Origin: Helicobacter pylori NQ4053
GTDB taxonomy: Bacteria > Campylobacterota > Campylobacteria > Campylobacterales > Helicobacteraceae
NCBI RefSeq assembly: GCF_000274605.1
Contig: NZ_AKNV01000004.1
Location: 1 to 64,000 of the forward strand
DNA length: 64,000 nt
Direction: 5' to 3'
Shown here: positions 1 to 8,669 of the stretch, one piece after another
How the letters are laid out: each line of letters starts with the position of its first letter
Numbering within the stretch: position 1 is the first letter of the stretch
Translations under genes and position numbers: made by a program
Notes under the pieces: model-generated
Databases searched by the model: none
What the model was told of the DNA's origin: nothing
What the model saw: only the letters and a program-made list of their open reading frames with translations

Positions 1-175
1 TACTGGGTTGAATTACCGCTATAAGCATTCTAAATATTCTGTAGGGATTAGCATCCCTTTAATCCAAAGAAAAGCTAGCGTCGTTTCTAGTGGTGGCGAT
101 TACACGAACTCTTTTGTTTTTAATGAAGGGGCTAGCCATTTTAAGGTGTTTTTTAATTACGGATGGGTGTTTTGA
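1..175 (+). CDS. C-terminal end of a Hom-family outer membrane protein (partial)
   Basis: An open frame enters from the left edge and stops at TGA 173-175, leaving about 57 residues that end in ...KVFFNYGWVF. Alternating hydrophobic residues and a terminal phenylalanine are what an outer-membrane beta-barrel shows at its last strand, where the BAM complex recognises it. The sequence and the position just before the HD-domain gene fit the homA/homB locus of H. pylori; I infer this from memory. The fragment is too short to tell homA from homB, whose differences lie in the central part. No clear terminator hairpin follows it. Confidence 0.75.
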   Translation, partial: TGLNYRYKHSKYSVGISIPLIQRKASVVSSGGDYTNSFVFNEGASHFKVFFNYGWVF

Positions 176-249
176 GTATAAAATCCATTAAGCGCGAAAT
201 CCATGACAGAAATAATATTTTTTTAAATAAAAGCCTTATTTTTATCTTT

Positions 250-266
250 TTTTCGTATAATAAAAT
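250..266 (+). promoter_or_regulatory. Putative sigma-80 promoter for the HD-domain gene
   Basis: The intergenic stretch 176-380 has no gene. A perfect TATAAT lies at 256-261, preceded by the very AT-rich, T-rich sequence that replaces a -35 box in H. pylori promoters. It would give a leader of about 110 bases before the start at 381, where AAGGAAAG forms the ribosome binding site. Confidence 0.4.
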
Positions 267-380
267 TTAAGTTAGTATTGATAGTGGTGCGTTAAGATTT
301 TTCAATCTTGTGCAATAAAATCAACACTTCTTAATAAGCTCATAGTTTTAAATATTCAAAATAGTATAAAAAGGAAAGTC

Positions 381-1601
381 ATGTATGCGGCTCATCCTAT
401 TAAACCCCTAAAAGCCCCTAAACTCAAAACTAAATTTTTAAGGCGTGTGTTTGTGGGGGCGTCCATTAGGCGCTGGAATGACCAAGCATGCCCTTTGGAA
501 TTTGTGGAATTAGACAAGCAAGCCCATAAAGCGATGATTGCGTATTTGCTCGCTAAAGATTTAAAAGACAGGGGTAATGACTTAGATTTAGATCTTTTAA
601 TCAAGTTCTTTTGCTTTGAATTTTTGGAGCGCTTGGTTTTAACCGATATTAAACCCCCTATTTTTTACGCCCTCCAACAAACGCACAGCCAAGAATTAGC
701 CTCTTATGTCGTGCAAAGTTTGCAAGATGAAATCAGTGCGTATTTTTCTTTAGAGGAACTCAAAGAGTATTTAAGCCACAGGCCCCAAATTTTAGAAACT
801 CAAATTTTAGAGAGCGCGCATTTTTATGCGTCTAAGTGGGAGTTTGATATTATTTATCATTTTAACCCCAACATGTATGGCGTGAAAGAAATTAAAGATA
901 AAATTGACAAGCAACTCCACAATAACGATCATTTGTTTGAAGGGCTTTTTGGGGAAAAAGAAGATTTGAAAAAATTGGTGAGCATGTTTGGGCAGTTGCG
1001 TTTCCAAAAGCGTTGGAGCCAGACCCCAAGAGTGCCACAAACTAGCGTTTTAGGGCATACCTTATGCGTGGCGATTATGGGGTATTTGTTGAGCTTTGAT
1101 TTAAAAGCTTGTAAAAGCATGCGGATCAATCATTTTTTGGGCGGGCTTTTCCATGATTTACCCGAGATTTTAACCCGAGACATTATCACGCCCATCAAAC
1201 AAAGCGTTGCAGGGCTTGATCATTGCATTAAAGAGATTGAAAAAAAAGAAATGCAAAACAAAGTCTATTCCTTTGTTTCTCTGGGCGTTCAAGAAGATTT
1301 GAAATATTTCACCGAAAACGAGTTTAAAAACCGCTACAAAGACAAGTCTCATCAAATTGTTTTCACTAAAGACGCTGAAGAATTATTCACGCTTTATAAC
1401 AGCGATGAATATCTTGGGGTTTGTGGGGAGCTTTTAAAGGTGTGCGATCATTTGAGCGCGTTTTTAGAAGCCCAAATCTCTCTTTCTCATGGCATTTCCA
1501 GTAACGATTTGATTAAAGGGGCTCAAAACCTTTTAGAATTGCGATCCCAAACAGAACTGCTTGATTTGGATTTAGGGAAATTGTTTAGGGATTTTAAATA
1601 A
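381..1601 (+). CDS. HD-domain (YfbR/HD_3-like) phosphohydrolase, uncharacterised
   Basis: The protein has 406 residues. Around residues 225-275 it carries GHTLCVA and then FHDLPEILTRDIITPIKQ. The H...HDxxE pattern followed by TxDIxTPxK is the signature of the HD_3 branch, which includes the nucleotidase YfbR, so metal-dependent phosphohydrolase activity is likely. The substrate is unknown. The roughly 200 residues before the HD core and the long C-terminal part are not recognised. There is no signal peptide or membrane segment, so it is cytoplasmic. The start ATG 381 sits behind AAGGAAAG. The stop overlaps the ATG of the following Fic gene by one base, so the two are translationally coupled. 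Confidence 0.7.
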   Translation: MYAAHPIKPLKAPKLKTKFLRRVFVGASIRRWNDQACPLEFVELDKQAHKAMIAYLLAKDLKDRGNDLDLDLLIKFFCFEFLERLVLTDIKPPIFYALQQTHSQELASYVVQSLQDEISAYFSLEELKEYLSHRPQILETQILESAHFYASKWEFDIIYHFNPNMYGVKEIKDKIDKQLHNNDHLFEGLFGEKEDLKKLVSMFGQLRFQKRWSQTPRVPQTSVLGHTLCVAIMGYLLSFDLKACKSMRINHFLGGLFHDLPEILTRDIITPIKQSVAGLDHCIKEIEKKEMQNKVYSFVSLGVQEDLKYFTENEFKNRYKDKSHQIVFTKDAEELFTLYNSDEYLGVCGELLKVCDHLSAFLEAQISLSHGISSNDLIKGAQNLLELRSQTELLDLDLGKLFRDFK

Positions 1602-2306
1602 TGAACTATAAAGAATTATTAGAATTTAACGATTACGCTATGGATTTAACCACTCGCACAGCTCATCATAGCACTGCTATTGAAAACAATCCTTTGAGCC
1701 TTGCTGAAACTATAAGTATTTTAACCACTGAATACATTCCTAGAGAAATGCCCCAAAGAGCTTTCTTTGAAGTGAAAAACTATCAAAACATGCTCTTCTT
1801 TCTGTTAGAAAATCTGAACAAAGGACAAAGCGTTGATAGCTTTTTTATAAGAGAGTTGCATGGGATTTTAATGAATTTTTTACTCCCTAATAAGGGGGTT
1901 TTCAAAACGACTGATAATACCATTTTAGGAGCTGGTTTTGAAATGACCCCCCATTTTCAAGTGCCTATGGCTATGAAAGAATGGTGCGATAACCTCAATT
2001 ATAAGATGAAGACCTTACAAGATAAAGAAGAAAAACTAAAAGCTATTTTAGAACAACACATTTTGTTTGAAAGGATACACCCTTTTAGCGATGGTAATTG
2101 GTAGGGTGGGCAGAATGCTAATCTTTTATAGCGTTTTAGAGCAAAACTTAATACCATTTGTGATCACCAAAGAACAAAAAGAGGCTTACATTAAGGCTTT
2201 AGACACGCGCAATACAGAAAGCTTATACCAACTCGCCAAAGTATCCCAAGAGTTTGAACTCACACGCATACAAGGGCAAATGATACTCAATAAGAATAAG
2301 CCCTAA
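1601..2306 (+). pseudogene. Fic-domain (AMPylator-type) protein, frameshifted inside the active-site motif
   Basis: Frame one runs from ATG 1601 to TAG 2102-2104 and ends HPFSDGNW. The next frame continues with GRVGRMLIFYSVLEQ to the TAA at 2304-2306. Joined, they give HPFSDGNGRVGRM, a complete Fic core HPFx(D/E)GNGRxxR. One surplus T at 2098-2099 breaks it after the catalytic His. Residues 24-29 (STAIEN) match the (S/T)xxxE(G/N) inhibitory motif, here N-terminal, so the ancestral protein was a class II self-inhibited Fic of about 234 residues. Such enzymes transfer AMP to hydroxyl side chains. The truncated product lacks the ATP-binding GNGR loop and should be inactive. It may be a true pseudogene or a sequencing indel. 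Confidence 0.8.
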
Positions 2307-2317
2307 AATCATGGTTT

Positions 2318-3562
2318 TCAAGCGCGCATCAAATAGAGCCTTTTCCTCTCGCTTGAAGAAGCGATGTTGAGCAGTTGGCGGTATTTGGTGATCGTTCTTC
2401 TTACCATTTTCAAATGGAATTTTTCTTCAATGAGTTCTAAAATCTTAGCGTCGCTCAAAGGCTCTTTTTTGTCTTCATTTTTAATCAATTCTAAAAGATA
2501 GTCTTTGATCACAGCGTTTGAAGTCTCGCTGTTGTCTAAGGCGATGCTAAAGAAATGTTTAATAGGGAAAACCCCCCTTTCGCATGCCAAATACTTATTA
2601 GAAATGGCCCTTGAAATCGTGCTTACAGAGTGATTAAACTCATTGGCTAAATCTAATAGCTTTAAAGGGCGTAATTTTTTACCCTTAAAAAAATCGTATT
2701 GATACTCTAAAAGCATCAGACCGATTTTATAAATCGTGGCTTTTCTCAAATTTAATGCGTCAATCAAATCTTTGGCTTCTTTTAATTTTTCTTTTAAATA
2801 GCCGCTATCCTTAAAGCGATTTTCTTCTAAACTGATCGTCGGGTAGCTCTCATCGTTCAAACGCACAATCATTTCATTATCCACTTCTAAAATAAAAAGC
2901 TCAGGAATGACTTCTATTTCTTTTTCTAAAAACTCAATGGCTGGGGGGTTTTTAAAGGATTTTAAAATCTTTAAAGCCTTTTCGTAATAAAAATCTTTAG
3001 AAAATTCATGGTGTTTTTCTAAATTTAAAATGATTTTTCGCGCTTCTTCATAAAGCTCATTATCGTCTAATTCCCTACTCTCTAACTGGAATAAAAAGCT
3101 CTCTTTCACATCTTTAGCGCCAATGCCAGCGGGATTAAGGTAACTAAAACGCTTGCGCACTTTTTCATAAACTTCGCTCTCTACCCCTAAAATTCTAGCC
3201 CTTTCTTCAATATTTTCTTCAAAATACCCTTCACTATCCAGCCCGCTGATAATATCCATAGCGATTTTTTGAGAGGTTTCAGTAGGAAAAAGGGGGGGAA
3301 TGATTTGAGCCTCTAAAGTTTCAAAAAGGCTTTTAGATGCGGTTGCGAAATTTTCTAAATGATCGCTGCTACTTTTAGCGCTAAAGCGATCGCTAAAATT
3401 TTTGATGCGTTTGTTTTCAATTTTGATTAAGGGGTTATCTAGGGCGTTTTGTTTCAACACTTCTTCTAAATCTTCAAGCTCACTTTGTAAAATGGGGAGC
3501 CACCCTTTTAAGGTAGCGTTTAATTTGTTTTTAGGGCTAAGGTTTGTGCGTAAGATCGCCAT
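2318..3562 (-). CDS. rpoN: RNA polymerase sigma-54 factor RpoN
   Basis: The C-terminal RpoN box appears as [12 protein letters not shown], preceded by a helix-turn-helix ([16 protein letters not shown]) that reads the -24/-12 promoter. The N-terminal region contains the leucine-rich helices expected for activator contact. In H. pylori sigma-54 drives hook, basal-body and flaB genes under FlgR control. I place the start at ATG 3562, giving 414 residues, because AAGG lies 7 bases upstream. An in-frame GTG at 3568 is also possible but leaves no room for that site. The gene follows lptB within a few bases, an arrangement also common in Proteobacteria. Confidence 0.93.
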   Translation of the reverse strand: MAILRTNLSPKNKLNATLKGWLPILQSELEDLEEVLKQNALDNPLIKIENKRIKNFSDRFSAKSSSDHLENFATASKSLFETLEAQIIPPLFPTETSQKIAMDIISGLDSEGYFEENIEERARILGVESEVYEKVRKRFSYLNPAGIGAKDVKESFLFQLESRELDDNELYEEARKIILNLEKHHEFSKDFYYEKALKILKSFKNPPAIEFLEKEIEVIPELFILEVDNEMIVRLNDESYPTISLEENRFKDSGYLKEKLKEAKDLIDALNLRKATIYKIGLMLLEYQYDFFKGKKLRPLKLLDLANEFNHSVSTISRAISNKYLACERGVFPIKHFFSIALDNSETSNAVIKDYLLELIKNEDKKEPLSDAKILELIEEKFHLKMVRRTITKYRQLLNIASSSERKRLYLMRA

Positions 3563-3564
3563 AT

Positions 3565-4287
3565 TCACACCTTAAAATTTTCCCCTAAATAATACTTACG
3601 CACCAAAGCGTTTTCATAAATTTCATTAGCGTTCCCGCTCGCTAAAAGCGTGCCGCTTTTAATCACATACGCCCTATGGCACACGCTCAAAGTCTCTCGC
3701 ACATTGTGATCAGTAATCAACACGCCGATATTTAATCCAATCAAGCTTTCAATGATTTTTTGAATGTCAATCACTGCGATCGGATCCACGCCCGCAAAAG
3801 GCTCATCTAATAGCACGAATTTAGGGTTTTTTATTAAAGCCCTAGCGATTTCTACACGCCTTCTTTCTCCCCCACTCAAGCTCATGCCCCTACGCTCTCT
3901 TATGGCTTGGATATTGAAAGCGTCTAACAAGCTTTCCATTTTTTCTTCGCTCTCTTTAGAGTTTTTAAAAGTGCTCTCCCCCGCTAGGGCCAGATTCTCT
4001 TCCACGCTCAATTCTTTAAAAATGCTGGATTCTTGGGGCAAGTAGCCTATGCCTAAATTAGAACGCTTGTGTAAGGGGTATTTAGCTAAATTCACATCGT
4101 TTAAATAAACGCTCCCCCCACTAGGCTCCAAAAGCCCGCATATCATGTAAAAGGTGGTGGTTTTACCCGCCCCATTAGGCCCTAAAAGCCCCACCACTTC
4201 GCCGCTTTTCACTTCTAAAGAAACATCTGAAACGATTTTGGTTTTTTTAATCTGTTTGTTTAAATGCTCTGCTTTTAAAATATCCAT
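3565..4287 (-). CDS. lptB: LPS export ABC transporter ATPase LptB
   Basis: The 240-residue ABC ATPase has Walker [11 protein letters not shown] (about residues 36-45), the signature [15 protein letters not shown], Walker [14 protein letters not shown] and the switch histidine in LITDHNVRE. The [10 protein letters not shown] signature and the short length with no fused domain are typical of LptB. It powers LptFG to move lipopolysaccharide from the inner membrane to the Lpt bridge. It is followed directly by rpoN and preceded by tsaE in a minus-strand run. The TGA at 3567-3565 abuts the rpoN start region, so co-translation is likely. Confidence 0.92.
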   Translation of the reverse strand: MDILKAEHLNKQIKKTKIVSDVSLEVKSGEVVGLLGPNGAGKTTTFYMICGLLEPSGGSVYLNDVNLAKYPLHKRSNLGIGYLPQESSIFKELSVEENLALAGESTFKNSKESEEKMESLLDAFNIQAIRERRGMSLSGGERRRVEIARALIKNPKFVLLDEPFAGVDPIAVIDIQKIIESLIGLNIGVLITDHNVRETLSVCHRAYVIKSGTLLASGNANEIYENALVRKYYLGENFKV

Positions 4288-4299
4288 TCAAGCGACCCT

Positions 4300-4701
4300 T
4301 TAAGCGATCTTTATCGTATAAAAACGGCTAGTTGATTCGGTTTTGATTTCCACAACCTTAATAGCTAAATCGTATTTTTTTAAAATTTTTTCTAATTTTT
4401 CATCGCCCCATTCCACAAAATGGATCCCCTTTTCTAACAAGCACTCCAACATGCCAAGCTCCAAGCAAGCCTCTAAATCGCGCATGTAAAAATCGTAATG
4501 GAACACGCTCTCGCTATAAGCATGCATCAAGCTAAAGGTTGGGGAAGTCGCTTGAATGTCTAAACCCAAATGTTTCAAGCACGCCTGAACTAAGGTCGTT
4601 TTACCGCTCCCCACAACGCCCTTTAAAAGCACCACTCCCTTAAAATCATCTTTTAAAATTACAGCCGCCACTTTGTCCAACTCATCTAAATTCGCCCTCA
4701 T
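4300..4701 (-). CDS. tsaE: tRNA threonylcarbamoyladenosine biosynthesis ATPase TsaE
   Basis: The small P-loop protein (133 residues) has Walker A GVVGSGKTTL and the conserved SPTFSLMHAY stretch with HYDFYM, all characteristic of TsaE (YjeE). With TsaB, TsaD and TsaC it makes t6A37 on tRNAs that read ANN codons. ATP hydrolysis by TsaE resets the TsaBD complex. The length is normal for epsilonproteobacteria. Its start overlaps the end of dnaX by four bases (ATGA), so translation is coupled. Confidence 0.92.
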   Translation of the reverse strand: MRANLDELDKVAAVILKDDFKGVVLLKGVVGSGKTTLVQACLKHLGLDIQATSPTFSLMHAYSESVFHYDFYMRDLEACLELGMLECLLEKGIHFVEWGDEKLEKILKKYDLAIKVVEIKTESTSRFYTIKIA

Positions 4702-6485
4702 AACAATTCCACGCTTTTGATTTCAAACTCGCTCTTAATTTCTTCAATCAGCTCAGAGTGGTTAGCCATAAATTCTTGCAACGCTGTTGGGGCTTCTTTG
4801 GGTTTGGCTTCTTTAGTCTCTTTAGTTTCGTTTTCTTTAATCTCTTTTTCTTGAACCTCTTTAGTGTCGTTTTCTTTCGTTTGAAGCGCTTTTCCAACCG
4901 CTTCTTTAGTATCGTTTTCTTGCATTTCAGCCGTCGTTTCGGTGATTGGTTGGGGCTTTAAGGGGGGGAATTTAAACTCTTTAGTTTCTTCTGGAGCGTT
5001 TTTATTTTCCAAATGATTTTTTAAAGCGATTTTGATACTTTCGCCCTTACCAAAAACCCCATCAACGATACCTTTTACGATTTTAAATCGCTCTCTTAAA
5101 AGCTCTTTATCCTTATCAGCGGCTAAAGACTCCCAAGTCAAGGTTTTAGTCCGGCTGTCAAAATCAATGAAACAGATATTTTTTTCAAACACCGCCCCTA
5201 ATTCGTAGTTGCGCTCATAAACCAATGTTTGAACTTTCTTGAAAAGGTTGTGAAAAATGCGATCTTTAGCTGAAAGCATTGGAGTTTGTAGGGCTTCTGC
5301 GTTCTCTCTTTTTTCTAGTTTTTCTCTTTTTTCTGTTCCCTCTATCCTTTCTGCTTGTTCTATTTTTTCTGTGCCTTTAGATTCTTGTTTAGGGGCGTTA
5401 GCGTTTTGATTTAAGGGCTGAAAAGCGCTTTCTTTACTTTGCTCTAATTCCAAAATCGCATCGTCTAGGGCTTTGAGTTTTAAAGCTTCTTTGAATTTCA
5501 TTTTCAATAACAACAGCACAAAACTAGCGTTTGCCCCTTCTTTCAAAAGGCTGAGACTACTCATAATGATTTTAAAAAAGCGCTCTATCAAAAGGATAGA
5601 ATACGAATCAGGGCTTAATAATTTCGCTTTCAAAAAAAGCATCATTTCTTCTAAAACGCTCTCGGTTTCATAGTTTTCTAAAATAGCATAACGCTCTTTT
5701 AATCGCGCTTCATCTTGGTTGATTAAGCTTTGAAAAAAATCTTCTAAAACGCTCCGATCAATCGCTCCTAACATTTCAGCCACTTTGCTTTCTGTGATAG
5801 CGTTATCGCAATAATTGATGGCTTGCTCTAAAAGAGTGATCGTATCTCTCAAGCTCCCTTGCCCGCTGTGAGCCAGTTTTTCTAATGCACTTGTTTCATA
5901 GCTCACTTGTTCTTTTTCTAAAATGGTTTTTAAATGAGAAATAACGGAATTTTCAGGGATTTTTTTAAACCTGAAATGCTGGGTGCGACTGAGTATGGTA
6001 GCTGGCAATTTCAAAGCGTCCGTTGTCGCTAAAAGGAATTTCACATGGCTAGGAGGCTCTTCTAAAGTCTTTAAAAGCGCGTTAAACGCTTCGGTGGTGA
6101 ACATATGCACTTCATCAATGATAAAGATTTTATAGCGCCCAAAGCTTGGTTTGTAGCGCGTTTGCTCTATGAGATTACGGACATCATCAATCCCCCTATT
6201 AGACGCCCCATCCATTTCTATAATATCTATGTGGTGGTTGTTTAAAGCGCTCTGGCATTGGATGCAAGTATCGCAAGGCACAGCCTTTGGCCCTGTTTCA
6301 CACATTAAAGCCCTAGCAAAAATCCTAGAAGAGCTGGTTTTGCCTGAACCTCTTAACCCGCTGAATAAATAAGCGTTAGCCAAACGCTGGTTGTCTAGGG
6401 CTAAAGAAAGCGTTTTAGCCACGCTCTCTTGACCGACTAGCTCGCTAAAATGTTTGGGGCGGTATTTTAACGCTAAAACTTGCAT
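4698..6485 (-). CDS. dnaX: DNA polymerase III subunit gamma/tau
   Basis: The 595-residue clamp-loader subunit begins with the typical LALKYRPKHFSELVGQE. Walker A is GLRGSGKTSSS (residues 43-53), four zinc cysteines lie at 62, 71, 74 and 77, then IIDEVHM (Walker B/DEAD-like) and the sensor TTDALKLP. The last third is low-complexity and rich in Lys and Glu, with degenerate copies of ENDTKE, and ends in a short conserved tail. That linker probably varies in length between strains. I did not find a convincing programmed slippage heptamer, so only one product is called. ATG 6485 is preceded by an AGGAT-type binding site. Confidence 0.92.
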   Translation of the reverse strand: MQVLALKYRPKHFSELVGQESVAKTLSLALDNQRLANAYLFSGLRGSGKTSSSRIFARALMCETGPKAVPCDTCIQCQSALNNHHIDIIEMDGASNRGIDDVRNLIEQTRYKPSFGRYKIFIIDEVHMFTTEAFNALLKTLEEPPSHVKFLLATTDALKLPATILSRTQHFRFKKIPENSVISHLKTILEKEQVSYETSALEKLAHSGQGSLRDTITLLEQAINYCDNAITESKVAEMLGAIDRSVLEDFFQSLINQDEARLKERYAILENYETESVLEEMMLFLKAKLLSPDSYSILLIERFFKIIMSSLSLLKEGANASFVLLLLKMKFKEALKLKALDDAILELEQSKESAFQPLNQNANAPKQESKGTEKIEQAERIEGTEKREKLEKRENAEALQTPMLSAKDRIFHNLFKKVQTLVYERNYELGAVFEKNICFIDFDSRTKTLTWESLAADKDKELLRERFKIVKGIVDGVFGKGESIKIALKNHLENKNAPEETKEFKFPPLKPQPITETTAEMQENDTKEAVGKALQTKENDTKEVQEKEIKENETKETKEAKPKEAPTALQEFMANHSELIEEIKSEFEIKSVELL

Positions 6486-6551
6486 TGATCCTAATCCTTA
6501 AAACTCATTTAGGAGTATTGTAATGCAAAATGACTTAAAACTAGCCCCTTT

Positions 6552-7184
6552 TTAGGTTTTGCTCAATAGCGCTAAAAAATCCCTAAATAAAGTAACGCTA
6601 AGCGTTCCCATGATAGCGGTTACAAAGAGATTCACGCCCATAAAGATTTTTTGGTTGTTTAAGAGTTTAGAGCCATAGCGTAAAGATAGGGTGCATAACA
6701 ATAAAAGCCAAGAAAGGGCAGCCGATAAAGTGCCAGCTAGAAAGACAAATTTTTGCGCTAAATCAAAAGACAAAGCACTCGCGCCAATTAAAAACACCAT
6801 TTCCAAATACACTTGAGGGTTGAGTAAGGTAACGCCTAAAGTGAATAATAAGGTCTTTTTTAAGGATAATTTTTTAGGGGTTTGGACTTGCTTCTTTTTA
6901 AAGGTTTGAAAAAGGGTTTTTAAAGCTAAAAAAGCGTAAAATCCGGTAAAAGCCGCTCCAAATAAATTCAAAAACAAACTCAAATAAAGGTTTTTAGCAA
7001 AATAAGCCCCCACGCCAAACACGCCCATGCTCATTAATACAATATCGCACATAAAACACAAAGCGCAAATCAAAAACACATAATTCCTAGCCATGCCTCG
7101 CTCTATAATAAACAAGGATTGCGCCCCCACAGCCGCGCACAAAGAAATCGCTAAACCAAAGCCTTCTATAAAAACCACAAACAT
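6552..7184 (-). CDS. LysE/ArgO-family amino acid exporter
   Basis: The 210-residue polytopic membrane protein starts with GFGLAISLCAAVGAQSLFIIERG, the hallmark N-terminus of LysE/ArgO exporters, and has about six hydrophobic segments. NPQVYLEMVFLIG in the middle is the second conserved block. Family members export basic amino acids such as lysine or arginine. The substrate here cannot be told from sequence. It is transcribed divergently from the DUF1104 genes and is separated from dnaX by 66 bases. Confidence 0.85.
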   Translation of the reverse strand: MFVVFIEGFGLAISLCAAVGAQSLFIIERGMARNYVFLICALCFMCDIVLMSMGVFGVGAYFAKNLYLSLFLNLFGAAFTGFYAFLALKTLFQTFKKKQVQTPKKLSLKKTLLFTLGVTLLNPQVYLEMVFLIGASALSFDLAQKFVFLAGTLSAALSWLLLLCTLSLRYGSKLLNNQKIFMGVNLFVTAIMGTLSVTLFRDFLALLSKT

Positions 7185-7327
7185 CTTTATTCAAAATCCT
7201 TTCACTCAAAATAAGCCAAAACCATAACGCTACCATTAAAAACTCAAAAACGATATTTTAAAATTTTAGGGTTTAAAATGACCTTTATGATCGCTATGAA
7301 TAAGATTAAATGAGAACAGATAATAAC

Positions 7328-7342
7328 CAAAATGCCATTTTG
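7328..7342. repeat. Perfect 7-bp inverted repeat in a divergent intergenic region
   Basis: CAAAATG (7328-7334), a central C, then CATTTTG (7336-7342). It lies about 40 bases upstream of the -10 box of the DUF1104 gene, between two divergent genes, where a regulator could act. The regulator, if any, is unknown. The interval 7185-7441 otherwise holds no gene. Confidence 0.4.
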
Positions 7343-7379
7343 ATACTTTTAGTGGTTTAATAATGGATTAAAATTGACA

Positions 7380-7388
7380 TGCTAAAAT
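7380..7388 (+). promoter_or_regulatory. Extended -10 promoter for the DUF1104 pair
   Basis: TGCTAAAAT at 7380-7388 is an extended -10 element (TGn plus TAAAAT). It puts transcription start near 7395 and gives a leader of about 45 bases before ATG 7442. Confidence 0.5.
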
Positions 7389-7441
7389 ACTGAAATTTGC
7401 TGTCGTCATGCGGCAAAAATTTAGACAACAAGGGATTGGGA

Positions 7442-7864
7442 ATGAGAAAGAGTTTGGCTTTTTGCCTGTTAGCTTTGCTTGGATTACAGGTTTTAGGTGC
7501 TAGGGATTTTTCGCAATTCAAAAACGAAGAACTTTTAAAATTAGCAGGCACTCTGCCTTCTAATGAAGCGATTGATTATCGCATGGAAGTGTCTAAACGC
7601 CTTAAAGCTTTAAACGCTGAGGATGCTAAGAAATTCCGCGCGAATTTCAGCCGGATCGCTAGGAAGAATCTTTCCAAAATGAGCGAAGAGGATTTCAAAA
7701 AAATGCGTGAAGAGGTGCGTAAAGAATTAGAAGAAAAAACCAAAGGTTTGAGCGATGAAGAAATTAAGGCAAAAGGACTTAATGTGAGCGTTTGTAGCGG
7801 CGATACGAGAAAAGTTTGGTGTAGGGCTGTTAAGAAAAAAGACGAACATTGTTCTCCTAAGTGA
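7442..7864 (+). CDS. Secreted DUF1104-family protein
   Basis: The frame is open from 7397, but ATG 7442 is preferred: it follows AAGGGATTGGGA and begins a clean signal peptide (MRKSLAFCLLALLGLQVLGA, cleavage near residue 20). The mature part is a helical, charged domain with FKNEELLKLAG and SNEAIDYRMEVSKRL, which is the DUF1104 pattern. It ends with three cysteines that could form a disulfide. The 140-residue product is probably periplasmic or secreted; its function is unknown. It is paralogous to the next gene, 28 bases downstream, and likely shares its transcript. Confidence 0.75.
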   Translation: MRKSLAFCLLALLGLQVLGARDFSQFKNEELLKLAGTLPSNEAIDYRMEVSKRLKALNAEDAKKFRANFSRIARKNLSKMSEEDFKKMREEVRKELEEKTKGLSDEEIKAKGLNVSVCSGDTRKVWCRAVKKKDEHCSPK

Positions 7865-7892
7865 GATAAAATTTAATTTAAAAGGATAAAAA

Positions 7893-8351
7893 ATGAAAAA
7901 AGCGTTGAAAATACTTTCTGTTAGCGCGTTGCTATTTGTGGCTTTGAACGCCAAAGATTTCAGTAAAACAAGCGATGAAGATTTGGCTAAAATGGCTGGC
8001 GTTGTCGCTCCGCAAGATATTGTGGATTACACAAAAGAGTTGAAAAAGCGCATGGAAAAGATGCCTGAAGACAAGAGAAAGGCGTTCCATAAACAACTGC
8101 ATGAATATGCAGTTAAAAACACAGACAAAATGACCGTAGCGGATTTTGAAGCCCGCCAAAAAGCCGTTAAAGAAGCGCTTAAAAAAGGTAACATGGAAGA
8201 CATGGATGATGATTTTGGGTTGAGATCATGCAAGCATGGGAAAAAGCACAAACACGATAAGCATGGCAAGAAGCATGGCAAAAAACATGACAAAGATCAT
8301 GACGATAAAGACCATGACCACCATGATGAAGATCACAGCGATAAGCACTAA
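7893..8351 (+). CDS. Secreted DUF1104-family protein with His/Asp/Lys-rich tail
   Basis: The 152-residue protein has a signal peptide (about residues 1-20, ending LFVALNAKD) and a DUF1104 domain parallel to its upstream paralogue (SDEDLAKMAGVV, DIVDYTKELKKRM). From about residue 112 the tail is almost only His, Lys, Asp and Gly, with many HGKKH and DHDDKDHD units, which suggests nickel, zinc or copper binding. From memory its H. pylori counterpart (HP0721) has been reported as sialic-acid binding; I cannot confirm that from sequence. AAAGGATAAAAA precedes ATG 7893. Confidence 0.75.
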   Translation: MKKALKILSVSALLFVALNAKDFSKTSDEDLAKMAGVVAPQDIVDYTKELKKRMEKMPEDKRKAFHKQLHEYAVKNTDKMTVADFEARQKAVKEALKKGNMEDMDDDFGLRSCKHGKKHKHDKHGKKHGKKHDKDHDDKDHDHHDEDHSDKH

Positions 8352-8669
8352 AGCTTAAACCACACCGCTTTCTCTATCAAAGCTTCAAACCCTTCAAGCA
8401 GAAATCCTAAACGCTTTTGGCGTTTGGGATAAATGCGTTCTGTTAAGCGTTATCAAAATTCTGTTCTTATTATAAATACTGATGATAAAATTCAAAAGAT
8501 GGTTTCATTATTACAAAAATTAACACTCCAAAGATAAATAGTTAAAAAACACCCAAAAATCTTTTTTTTTTGAAATCCAATAAATTTATGGTAAAGTTAA
8601 ACATATTGTAAATAAATTTTCATTTCTATTCATGTTTACAATAAAAAAATTACTTTAAGGAACACTTTT
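8352..8669 (+). promoter_or_regulatory. sabB upstream region with poly-T tract and -10 box
   Basis: These 318 bases carry no gene. T10 lies at 8562-8571, followed about 20 bases on by a weak -10 box TAAAGT (8592-8597). From about 8480 onward the region is homologous to the region upstream of sabA, which has T12 and the better box TAAAAT. A small hairpin, AAACGC/GCGTTT (8409-8425), lies after the DUF1104 gene but has no T run and is a poor terminator. Confidence 0.5.

Noticed and set aside
4758..4961. Plus-strand Phe-rich frame within dnaX
   Set aside because: Shadow of the Lys/Glu linker, no binding site.
8401..8430. Terminator after the His-tailed DUF1104 gene
   Set aside because: The six-bp hairpin has no T run and is AT-poor only in part; kept only as a note in the intergenic entry.
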